A stretch of DNA of 64,000 nucleotides, taken from Pararhizobium sp. (GTDB taxonomy: Bacteria; Pseudomonadota; Alphaproteobacteria; Rhizobiales; Rhizobiaceae). The notes under the pieces were generated by a model that searched no databases, had not been told where the DNA came from, and saw nothing but the letters and a program-made list of their open reading frames with translations. The stretch is taken from assembly GCA_030655075.1 (NCBI GenBank), contig JAURWE010000109.1:1-64000 (forward strand). Direction: 5' to 3'. Both the position numbers and the translations under genes were made by a program. Positions 1 to 6,542 of this stretch are shown one piece after another; within the stretch, counting starts at the first letter, position 1; each line of letters begins with the position of its first letter.

Positions 1-10
1 CGCAACGAAA

Positions 11-54
11 TTTTGCCCAAGGGCAAAAACGATATTTTGCCAGAGGCAAAAATC
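11..54. repeat. Two tandem short inverted repeats (TTTTGCC/GGCAAAA)
   Basis: Two adjacent palindromes share the same arms: TTTTGCCC-AA-GGGCAAAA at 11-28, and GATATTTTGCC/GGCAAAAATC at 31-54. They lie directly upstream of the initiator tRNA. They could be the terminator of a gene left of the window, or paired operator sites for a dimeric HTH protein such as an antitoxin. The window edge hides the upstream context. Confidence 0.5.
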
Positions 55-60
55 GGGTAA

Positions 61-137
<77 letters not shown>

Positions 138-150
138 AATAAAAATACCA

Positions 151-184
151 AAAAGCCCCGGACAGAAATGTCACGGGGCTTTTG
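151..184 (+). terminator. Rho-independent terminator after tRNA-fMet
   Basis: AAAAGCCCCG at 151-160 pairs with CGGGGCTTTT (about 174-183) around a GACAGAAATGTC inner stem-loop. The stem ends in a T run 14 nt after the tRNA CCA end, as expected for termination of the tRNA transcript. Confidence 0.88.
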
Positions 185-357
185 GCGTTTAAGGCGTAGG
201 CGAACGTGTTCCCGAGCCGCACCGCGAAAGGCGGATCCAAGGTCGGATTGCGGTTGCAGCACTTAGCGTCTTGCTCGTCGGAACCGTCCGGCGTCGCAGA
301 TACTTGTGTCTGCAGGGCGCCTCGTGGCATGAGAGAATACTCCCAGGAGGCTGGCAC

Positions 358-1407
358 ATGATCAAAACACTATCGGCCCGATTGTCCCTGAACATTCCCG
401 TGTTCATCGCGGCTGTCTGTATGGGCGCCCCCGTCCATGCCACGCCCGTGCTCGTTGTCGACGCCTCAAGCCGACAGGTTTTGTATCAGGAGGATGCAGG
501 GGTGCCGTGGTATCCGGCCTCGACGACGAAGCTGATGACGGCGTTCGTCGTGTTTGAGGCGCTGCGGGCCGGTAATGTTACCCTGAGCACGCCTGTGATG
601 ATAACGCGCAACGCGGCGAAACAGGCTTTTCTTGAATCCGGCCTCGCGTTCGGACGGACGATGAGCCTTGAGGACGCGCTGTTTGCCACCATCACCGCAT
701 CGGCCAATGATGTCGCGGTTGCCCTGTCAGAAGCGGTGGCGCCCGATGAGAAATCGTTCGTCCGGCGCATGAATACTGCCGCGTCGCGCCTGGGCCTGAC
801 CGGCACACATTTTACCAGTCCGAACGGGTTGTTCGACAAGGGCAATTATACCACCGCGCGTGATCTGGCGATCCTGGGTCTGGAGATCGACCGGCTGTTT
901 CCGGAGTATCGCCGCTTCTTTGCCGGCTCGGCCGTCACCATCGACGGCAAGGAGATCAAGTCCAACAATGCCCTGCTCACCCGCTTCAGCGGCACGATTG
1001 GCATGAAGACCGGGTTCCTCTGTGCATCCGGACGCAACTACGTCGGGCTCGCGGCACGCAATGGAAAGCGTGTGATGGTCGTCCTCATGGGCGCGACGAC
1101 GGAGCGGGAACGAAATGAACGGTCAGCGCAGTATCTGACGCAGGCTTTCGACGGCCGCCTGGCTTCTGCGGGTCTTGTGGACGATATCAAAAACCGGTCG
1201 GCTGTGACGCCGCAGGATATGCGCGTCCGCCTCTGCACAGACAAGAGCGCCGCCTATGAAGCCAGCCGCGACGCGCTCTATCCGATGGGCCTGCCGGGCC
1301 ATGAAACCTACCTGCGGGACACGGTCCCCGGGCAGGTTCACGAGATCAAGACCTGGGCGAACGAAAACGCAACCGAAGTGCCGATACCCACACGGCGTCC
1401 CTCGTGA
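358..1407 (+). CDS. D-alanyl-D-alanine carboxypeptidase (serine, S11 family)
   Basis: This is a 349-residue periplasmic penicillin-binding protein of the low-molecular-mass class. It trims the terminal D-Ala from peptidoglycan stem peptides. The three active-site motifs are present and correctly spaced: S55-T-T-K58, S115-A-N117 and K217-T-G219. A signal peptide covers about residues 1-28 and ends near the VHA/TP junction. The ATG at 358 is chosen because AGGAGG (345-350) precedes it; an in-frame upstream start at 271 would place extra sequence before the signal peptide. The roughly 130 residues after KTG do not look like a standard PBP5 C-terminal domain and end in a proline/arginine-rich tail. 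The gene is monocistronic. Confidence 0.93.
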   Translation: MIKTLSARLSLNIPVFIAAVCMGAPVHATPVLVVDASSRQVLYQEDAGVPWYPASTTKLMTAFVVFEALRAGNVTLSTPVMITRNAAKQAFLESGLAFGRTMSLEDALFATITASANDVAVALSEAVAPDEKSFVRRMNTAASRLGLTGTHFTSPNGLFDKGNYTTARDLAILGLEIDRLFPEYRRFFAGSAVTIDGKEIKSNNALLTRFSGTIGMKTGFLCASGRNYVGLAARNGKRVMVVLMGATTERERNERSAQYLTQAFDGRLASAGLVDDIKNRSAVTPQDMRVRLCTDKSAAYEASRDALYPMGLPGHETYLRDTVPGQVHEIKTWANENATEVPIPTRRPS

Positions 1408-1425
1408 TTGAGGGTGGGTATCGGC
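1380..1425 (+). terminator. Long hairpin spanning the stop codon of the carboxypeptidase gene
   Basis: GCCGATACCCA (1380-1390) is the exact inverse of TGGGTATCGGC (1415-1425). Inside it CCCTC (1399-1403) pairs with GAGGG (1410-1414). The TGA stop (1405-1407) sits in the terminal loop. No T tract follows, so this may protect the mRNA 3' end rather than act as a classical terminator. It also lies between convergent genes and could serve both transcripts. Confidence 0.6.
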
Positions 1426-1533
1426 CTCGCCAGATACGACACTGACGCTCTGCAACCGCAGCCAGCTGTTTTCAACGGGACCCCGCTGTCCTGTCTCTCG
1501 AATAGCTCTGAACGCAAAGCCCGGTTGAGAGCG

Positions 1534-2133
1534 TCAAGCTGCCGCTTTGCCGGCTTCGGCCGCCGCCTCGACTTCGTTAAGACGGCCGGTCTTCACATCG
1601 TAGATATAGCCGTAGATCGGTATATGCGGGGCGACGAGGGGGTGTTCGCGGATGCGGCGGACGTCCTGGGCGACGCTGCGTTCATTGTCGGTGAAGGTGT
1701 GCCACTTGATGAATTGGCCGTGGGTACAGCCGCCGCCGTGTTTCGGGTTGCTCCAGCTTTCGCCATCAAAGGCTGCGGTTTCGAGATTGTCTTCCAGCAA
1801 GCCGCCGATGATCTCGTCCGAGAAGAGCTCCATGCCACAATTGGTGTGGTGAATGACGAACCATTCCTTGGTGCCCAGAAGCTTGTGCGAGATGACCAGC
1901 GAGCGGATGGCGTCGTCGGTGGCGCGGCCGCCGGCGTTGCGGATGACATGGGCGTCGCCCTCGGCAAGGCCCGCATATTTGGCCGGATCGAGGCGCGCGT
2001 CCATGCAGGTGAGAATGGCAAAGCCGCGGGCGGGCGGCAGGGCGAGTTCGCTCCGGTCGCCGAACGCGGCGGCGTAGCCGGCGTTGGCATCCAGGACTTC
2101 ACCGTGAATCTTCGTAAGCGCGTGCTTAGACAT
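1534..2133 (-). CDS. Beta-class carbonic anhydrase
   Basis: This 199-residue enzyme interconverts CO2 and bicarbonate in the cytoplasm. The zinc-site signature is present: C43-x-D45-x-R47 (CMDAR), then H96-T-N-C99. The Asp-Arg dyad and the two Cys plus one His ligands are typical of beta-carbonic anhydrases. A good ribosome site (AGGAGAG) precedes the ATG. A start one turn later is unlikely because the N-terminal helix is complete. The gene is convergent with the carboxypeptidase gene and divergent from the metY-like gene. Nothing unusual was seen in the coding region. Confidence 0.94.
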   Translation of the reverse strand: MSKHALTKIHGEVLDANAGYAAAFGDRSELALPPARGFAILTCMDARLDPAKYAGLAEGDAHVIRNAGGRATDDAIRSLVISHKLLGTKEWFVIHHTNCGMELFSDEIIGGLLEDNLETAAFDGESWSNPKHGGGCTHGQFIKWHTFTDNERSVAQDVRRIREHPLVAPHIPIYGYIYDVKTGRLNEVEAAAEAGKAAA

Positions 2134-2144
2134 CGTCTCTCCTG

Positions 2145-2207
2145 ACTGGGTTTATCCCGGCGGATTTGCCGTCTGTTACCCAGTTCCTCCGGTCATCGTG
2201 CCGGAGG
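2145..2207. other. Two consecutive stem-loops between carbonic anhydrase and metY
   Basis: ACTGGGT (2145-2151) pairs with ACCCAGT (2178-2184), with a CGGC/GCCG inner pair. CCTCCGG (2186-2192) pairs with CCGGAGG (2201-2207). The stems abut and lie just upstream of the carbonic anhydrase ATG on the minus strand, so they would fold in that 5' leader. They resemble no riboswitch family I recognise. They could be a structured leader or part of a small RNA. Confidence 0.5.
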
Positions 2208-2318
2208 GACTGCACCGCGTTGCCTGGGAGGTGACGCCTGTGCGGGTATGATCGCTGGTTCCGCGAAAAACAAAAGAATGCAATTTCTACGGAAGCTGCA
2301 AAGTTTGGAAATCCATTA

Positions 2319-2335
2319 CTCTACAAAATCTATAG
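2319..2335 (-). promoter_or_regulatory. Candidate sulfur-regulon operator, copy A
   Basis: Read on the minus strand this is CTATAGATTTTGTAGAG. It matches the element upstream of tauA (20218-20234) at 15 of 17 positions and the one upstream of the sfnB-like gene at 13 of 17. The core is a direct repeat ATAGAT-TTT-(A/G)TAGA. It lies about 190 bp before the O-acetylhomoserine sulfhydrylase gene. Confidence 0.6.
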
Positions 2336-2396
2336 ATAATTGATGCTGCGTTGAATGCGGAGCCGTTTGGGGCATCTGCCTTTCACAGGATGTTCA

Positions 2397-2492
2397 ATGC
2401 CGCTTACCATTGACTTCAGGAAGACGACCAATGCGCTGCCGGGCCTGGTGATTGGTATGGGTGCCAACATCCCTTACCGCGCTGCGGCCTGA
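2397..2492 (+). CDS. Possible 31-residue leader ORF upstream of metY
   Basis: An ATG preceded by ACAGGA at about 7 nt spacing opens a 31-codon frame beginning MPLTIDFRKTTNALPG. It ends 31 nt before the metY start. The peptide has no methionine or cysteine run, no signal peptide and no membrane segment. It could be a leader peptide affecting translation of metY, or chance. I do not recognise it. Confidence 0.3.
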   Translation: MPLTIDFRKTTNALPGLVIGMGANIPYRAAA

Positions 2493-2523
2493 GCCTTTCA
2501 ACCCCGTTTCAAAGAGAGATGTC

Positions 2524-3846
2524 ATGACCCTGAAAACCACCCGTCCGGAAACGCTCGCTCTTCACGCCGGCTGGCGCTCCGACCCCGCCACCGGCGCCGT
2601 CGCCGTTCCGATTTACCAGACGACGTCGTTCCAGTTCCGCGACACGGAGCATGCAGCCGACCTGTTTGCGCTGAAGGAACTGGGCAATGTCTATAGCCGC
2701 ATCGGCAATCCGACCGTCGATGTGCTGGAGCAGCGGGTTGCCGCGCTTGAGGGCGGTGTCGCGGCACTGGCGCTCGGCTCGGGGCAGGCGGCATCGGCCT
2801 ACGCGATCCAGAATCTGGCCAAGGCCGGTGACAATATCGTCAGCTCGACCGATCTTTACGGCGGCACCTGGAACCTGTTTGCCAATACGCTGAAGGATCA
2901 GGGCATCGAGGTGCGGTTTGTCGATCCGGTCGATCCGGAAAATTTCCGCCGCGCGACGGATGACCGGACCCGGGCCTATTATGCTGAGACCCTTCCCAAT
3001 CCGAAGCTGACGGTGTTTCCGATCGCCGAGGTGGCAAGCATCGGCCGTGAATTCGGCATTCCGCTGATCGTCGACAATACGGCCGCACCGCTGCTGGCGC
3101 GCCCGCTCGATCATGGGGCGGCAATTGTCGTCTATTCGACGACGAAATATATCGGCGGCCATGGAACTTCGATTGGCGGACTGATCGTCGATGGCGGCAA
3201 TTTCGACTGGGCGGCCTATCCGGAGCGGCAGCCGGCGCTGAACACGCCCGACAAGAGCTATCACGGTGCCATCTGGACGGAAGCGACCAAGCCTCTGGGT
3301 CCTGTCGCCTATATCATCAAGGCGCGGGTGACGCTGTTGCGCGACCTCGGTGCGCCACTGGCGCCGTTCAACGCCTTCCAGATCATCCAGGGTCTCGAGA
3401 CCTTGCCGCTGCGCATCGAGCGCCACGTCAAGAATGCCGATGCGGTGGCCGACTATCTGTCGAAGCGGCCGGAGGTGGCCCGGGTCATCCATCCGTCCCG
3501 GCAGACCGGTGTCTGGCGCGAGCGGGCCGACAAGTATCTCAAGGGCGGCTATGGCGGGCTTGTCGGTTTCGAGCTGAAGGCGGGTCTCGAGGCCGGGCGG
3601 CGGTTCATCGACAGTCTGGATCTGCTCTATCACGTCGCCAATATCGGCGATGCACGCAGCCTTGCCATCCATCCGGCGACGACGACGCATTCGCAGCTGA
3701 CCAGCGAGGAACAAGCAGCCAGCGGCGTATCGCCGGGTTATGTGCGCCTGTCGATCGGCATCGAGCATATCGATGACATTCTCGAAGATATCGGCCGGGG
3801 TCTCGACGCAGCCTCGGGCATCAGCAGCGACCGCAAGGTCGCCTGA
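2524..3846 (+). CDS. metY: O-acetylhomoserine sulfhydrylase (PLP-dependent)
   Basis: This 440-residue enzyme makes homocysteine from O-acetyl-L-homoserine and sulfide, the direct sulfhydrylation route to methionine. The PLP lysine is K208 in the STTKYIGGHG motif. The Cys/Met-metabolism PLP fold is full length, and its length fits the MetY/CysD group better than the shorter MetZ group. An upstream in-frame start (2452) would add 24 poorly folding residues. The ATG at 2524 begins the conserved region and follows AAAGAGAG. A sulfur-regulon-like element lies upstream (2319-2335). A strong terminator follows. Confidence 0.92.
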   Translation: MTLKTTRPETLALHAGWRSDPATGAVAVPIYQTTSFQFRDTEHAADLFALKELGNVYSRIGNPTVDVLEQRVAALEGGVAALALGSGQAASAYAIQNLAKAGDNIVSSTDLYGGTWNLFANTLKDQGIEVRFVDPVDPENFRRATDDRTRAYYAETLPNPKLTVFPIAEVASIGREFGIPLIVDNTAAPLLARPLDHGAAIVVYSTTKYIGGHGTSIGGLIVDGGNFDWAAYPERQPALNTPDKSYHGAIWTEATKPLGPVAYIIKARVTLLRDLGAPLAPFNAFQIIQGLETLPLRIERHVKNADAVADYLSKRPEVARVIHPSRQTGVWRERADKYLKGGYGGLVGFELKAGLEAGRRFIDSLDLLYHVANIGDARSLAIHPATTTHSQLTSEEQAASGVSPGYVRLSIGIEHIDDILEDIGRGLDAASGISSDRKVA

Positions 3847-3859
3847 TCGATCGAATTGA

Positions 3860-3898
3860 CCGGCCGTCACAGGCTATCGATGCGGCGGCCGGCTTTTT
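3860..3898 (+). terminator. Rho-independent terminator after metY
   Basis: CCGGCCG (3860-3866) pairs with CGGCCGG (3886-3892), followed by CTTTTT (3893-3898). It lies 14 nt after the metY stop and just before the desaturase start at 3912. The desaturase is therefore expressed by readthrough or from its own promoter. Confidence 0.85.
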
Positions 3899-3911
3899 GG
3901 GGGAGCCATCA

Positions 3912-4838
3912 ATGCCGATCGAGCCCATCCGGAGTTTCCGGTTTCATTTGGAGACCAGCCGGCTGGAATGGCCGACGGTCATTCTCGCCGTGTCGATCTA
4001 CGGGGCGTTTCTCGCCTTGACCTTCTGGTGGGATCACCTGCCGCTTGCCGCCGTCATGCTGGGCGGTGGCTGGCTGATCGCCTGGCAGGGATCGCTGCAG
4101 CACGAGGTCATTCACGGCCATCCGACGCGCAACCAGGCGATCAACGATGCGATCGGGTCCGTGCCGCTGTCGCTGTGGCTTCCCTATGAGATCTATCGCC
4201 AGACGCATCTGGTCCATCACCACGACGAGTTTCTGACCGACCCGATCGACGATCCGGAATCGGCTTATGTGACAAAGCGGGCGTGGCAGGCCATGGGCCG
4301 TCCGGGCCGGTGGCTGGCGGATTTCAACATGACGCTGCTTGGCCGCCTGACAATCGGGCCGGCCGTGATGATCCTCAGCTTCCTTGCCGGAGAGGTAAAT
4401 CTTGTCCGCACCGGCACGCCGGGGCGTGCGCGGATCTGGGCCAAACATCTGGCTGCCATCGTGCCGGTGATGATCTGGGTGACCGTCGTCTGTGGCATGC
4501 CGCTGTGGCTCTATCTAGTGGGCTTTGTCTATTTCGGTGCAGCTTTTACGCGACTCCGGTCTTTTGCCGAGCACCGCTATGCAGACGAGCATGAGGAGAG
4601 GACGGCGGTCGTCGAAGGCAGCCGCATCTTCGGATTGCTGTTTCTCTACAACAACCTGCATGTGCTGCATCATCTGCGGCCGGGCATTGCCTGGTACCGG
4701 CTACCTGCAGTCTACCGTGCCAACCGCGATCAACTGCTGCAGCACAATGGCGGGCTGGTCTATCGCGGTTATTTCGATGTGGCGCGGCGGTTTTTCCTGA
4801 CCCGCCATGACGATCCGCAGCACCCGCAGCATTCGTGA
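3912..4838 (+). CDS. Membrane fatty-acid desaturase family protein
   Basis: This integral membrane diiron oxygenase has about 308 residues. The histidine boxes are visible: HEVIHGH in the first third, HLVHHH about 35 residues later, and HVLHHL near the C-terminus. Hydrophobic spans lie before the first box and between the second and third. The substrate cannot be told; desaturation or hydroxylation of acyl chains or a carotenoid-like molecule is possible. The ATG at 3912 is preferred over an in-frame start 15 nt upstream because GGGGGAG precedes it. Transcribed in the metY direction but separated by a terminator. Confidence 0.85.
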   Translation: MPIEPIRSFRFHLETSRLEWPTVILAVSIYGAFLALTFWWDHLPLAAVMLGGGWLIAWQGSLQHEVIHGHPTRNQAINDAIGSVPLSLWLPYEIYRQTHLVHHHDEFLTDPIDDPESAYVTKRAWQAMGRPGRWLADFNMTLLGRLTIGPAVMILSFLAGEVNLVRTGTPGRARIWAKHLAAIVPVMIWVTVVCGMPLWLYLVGFVYFGAAFTRLRSFAEHRYADEHEERTAVVEGSRIFGLLFLYNNLHVLHHLRPGIAWYRLPAVYRANRDQLLQHNGGLVYRGYFDVARRFFLTRHDDPQHPQHS

Positions 4839-4937
4839 GGGGCTGACAGCCTGGCCTCTTTAGCATTCTGCCATCTATCTGCAGCGCGGAAATTCATTCT
4901 CCCAAATAGTATATTAAAAAACATAGAGAAGCGCGGC

Positions 4938-5087
4938 GTTTATCCAACTGCCTACAAGCCCGGCACATTGCGTGAAAAGTTGTTCGGCGAGGGTCCCTAT
5001 CTGCCGAAATAGCACCCGGCCGATGCCTATCGCGATATCGAAGCCTTCAAGGCGCGCATTGCTGCCGAGACGGCCAGCAGACGCTGA
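4938..5087 (+). pseudogene. Decayed C-terminal gene fragment, in-frame stop
   Basis: An open frame from 4938 reads VYPTAYKPGTLREKLFGEG, then PYLPK. It is broken by TAG at 5010-5012, continues HPADAYRDIEAFKARIAAE, and stops with TGA at 5085. It has no start codon. The protein-like composition and the position just before a LivG-like relic suggest the tail of a gene from the same lost operon. I cannot name the family with confidence. Confidence 0.5.
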
Positions 5088-5103
5088 AATCGGTGGTGGC
5101 GTA

Positions 5104-5282
5104 ATGTCCGCAGCACTTCTCGAGCTTCAGGACGTGTCGCTGAGTTTCAGAGTATCAGCGCGCTGAACCGCCTGACCTTCAGCGTCGCGGAGGGCGAGAT
5201 CAGCGCCCTGCTGATTCCGGGGCCGTCATTTTCTGTGACACCCCTCGCGGCAACCGGTGATATTGATATTGCCGGTATTAAG
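5104..5282 (+). pseudogene. LivG-like ABC ATPase remnant
   Basis: The ATG at 5104 starts MSAALLELQDVSLSFR, typical of branched-chain amino-acid type ABC ATPases. A frameshift near 5149 moves the match to another frame (SISALNRLTFSVAEGEISAL). The Walker A sequence is then lost: only a degraded IPG remains where GPNGAGK is expected. A last TGDIDIAG-like piece follows near 5250-5275. The relic abuts the 3' end of the LacI regulator. The rest of the transporter is absent. Confidence 0.72.
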
Positions 5283-6324
5283 CGGGCAAAGTCGTCTCGC
5301 CGGCGTCGAGGATGACGGCAAGTTCGATCTTGCGTTCGGGGAAATGGCCCGCATCGAGCCGGGAGAGGACGGCGCCGGCGGCGCGGCGGCCGATTTCGCT
5401 GGCGGGGGAGACGACGGTCGTCAGCAGTGGCGAGGAATAATTGCGGAAAACAAAGTCATTGTAGCCGGTCACTTGAACCTCGCCGGGCACGGAGGTTCCC
5501 CGCTGGCGAAGGGCTGCCAGAGCGGCAATGGCAATCTGGTCATTGGCACCCATGATCGCATCCGGGACGGCCTTCTTGTTCAGCGCTGCGCTGATGGTAG
5601 CGACGCTTCCGCCGAAATCCTGCTCGTCGCACTCGACGCGGCTGAAAGTGGCGCGGCCTTCCACGGCGGCACGCAGGCCCTGTTCGCGGCGCTCGATGGC
5701 CGGCCAGATGCGCGACGGCGCGACCCACATGATGCTTTTTACGCCTCTCTCGATCAGATGATCGGCCAGCGTCCAAGCGCCGGCATAGTCGTCCTGAAGT
5801 ACGGCACAGGCATCACGAAGGGCGGCCGGAGCATCTTCCTGGATGATGACAAGCGGCAGATTGGTCTGGTGGAGCATGGCGTAGATATGCTCTCTCTCTT
5901 CTTTCGGGCCGGATGAAATGACCACATAGGCATCGACGCCGATCGGCCGTTTCAGCAGGCTGTCGAGATCGCCGATCGACCGGCATCCGGTAATGGTGAC
6001 GCCATAGCCGGGTTCGACCAGGGCATTGCTCAGGCCGCTTGCGACCTGTGTCGTGAAAGGATCTGCGAGAAAGCTCGGGTCCGGATCGACGATGACGAAG
6101 CCGATGGCAAATTCGCGGTTGAATTTCAGGCTCAGGCCGCGGCGCTGCGGCTGGTAGCGCAATGTGGCGATGGCCGACTGTATCCTGACAAGTGTTTCGG
6201 CGCCCACCTCACCGGTGCGGCCGTTGACGACGTACGAGACGGCAGCAGCCGACACACCTGCCAGCTGGGCAACATCGTGAAGCGATGGCTTTTTGGTCGC
6301 CTGCGTGGTTTTCGCCGTCTTCAT
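5278..6324 (-). CDS. LacI-family transcriptional regulator of the adjacent sugar-acid operon
   Basis: This 348-residue protein has the LacI N-terminal HTH (SLHDVAQLAGVSAAAVSYVV, about residues 14-33), the hinge helix, and a periplasmic-binding-protein-like effector domain. The start is supported by GGAGGGGG upstream. It is divergent from the dehydratase operon. Palindromes typical of LacI operators lie in the shared intergenic region (6393-6408 and 6510-6525), and one more lies before the transporter genes (8386-8401). It is probably a repressor released by an intermediate of the pathway. The effector is unknown. Confidence 0.92.
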   Translation of the reverse strand: MKTAKTTQATKKPSLHDVAQLAGVSAAAVSYVVNGRTGEVGAETLVRIQSAIATLRYQPQRRGLSLKFNREFAIGFVIVDPDPSFLADPFTTQVASGLSNALVEPGYGVTITGCRSIGDLDSLLKRPIGVDAYVVISSGPKEEREHIYAMLHQTNLPLVIIQEDAPAALRDACAVLQDDYAGAWTLADHLIERGVKSIMWVAPSRIWPAIERREQGLRAAVEGRATFSRVECDEQDFGGSVATISAALNKKAVPDAIMGANDQIAIAALAALRQRGTSVPGEVQVTGYNDFVFRNYSSPLLTTVVSPASEIGRRAAGAVLSRLDAGHFPERKIELAVILDAGETTLPA

Positions 6325-6392
6325 TAAGCCCCCTCCGCCTCGTCACCTTACTTTACTTAAATTGCGGTTCAAGGCCGAGAGCGAGGATGGAG

Positions 6393-6408
6393 GCTTAAAC
6401 GATAAAGC
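6393..6408. promoter_or_regulatory. Candidate LacI operator 1
   Basis: GCTTAAACGATAAAGC is an imperfect palindrome centred on the CG. It matches the two downstream copies (ACTTAAACGTTAAAGT) at 13 of 16 positions. It lies about 70 bp upstream of the lacI-type gene start and may mediate autoregulation. Confidence 0.65.
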
Positions 6409-6485
6409 GCAATCGTGGCAAGCATATTTCTTTTTTTGCTGCAATCCACCAAATGCGCCAGCTCTGGGGCCCGCAACAAAATTCC

Positions 6486-6525
6486 TTGACGAAAACGAGA
6501 CGATTTCATACTTAAACGTTAAAGT
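6486..6525 (+). promoter_or_regulatory. Promoter and LacI operator 2 of the dehydratase operon
   Basis: TTGACG at 6486-6491 is a plausible -35 box. The expected -10 region about 17 nt downstream overlaps the palindrome ACTTAAACGTTAAAGT (6510-6525). A repressor bound there would block polymerase. The dehydratase ATG is 18 nt further on. Confidence 0.65.
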
Positions 6526-6542
6526 TATTTTTGGAGAGTTTT

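Noticed and set aside
2134..2523. SAM-II or other SAM riboswitch before metY
   Set aside because: I looked for the GATTT and GCTAAAG pseudoknot parts and found no matching arrangement.
2509..3870. 453-codon minus-strand frame
   Set aside because: It is fully antisense to the metY-like gene, with arginine-rich, low-complexity composition and no family motifs.
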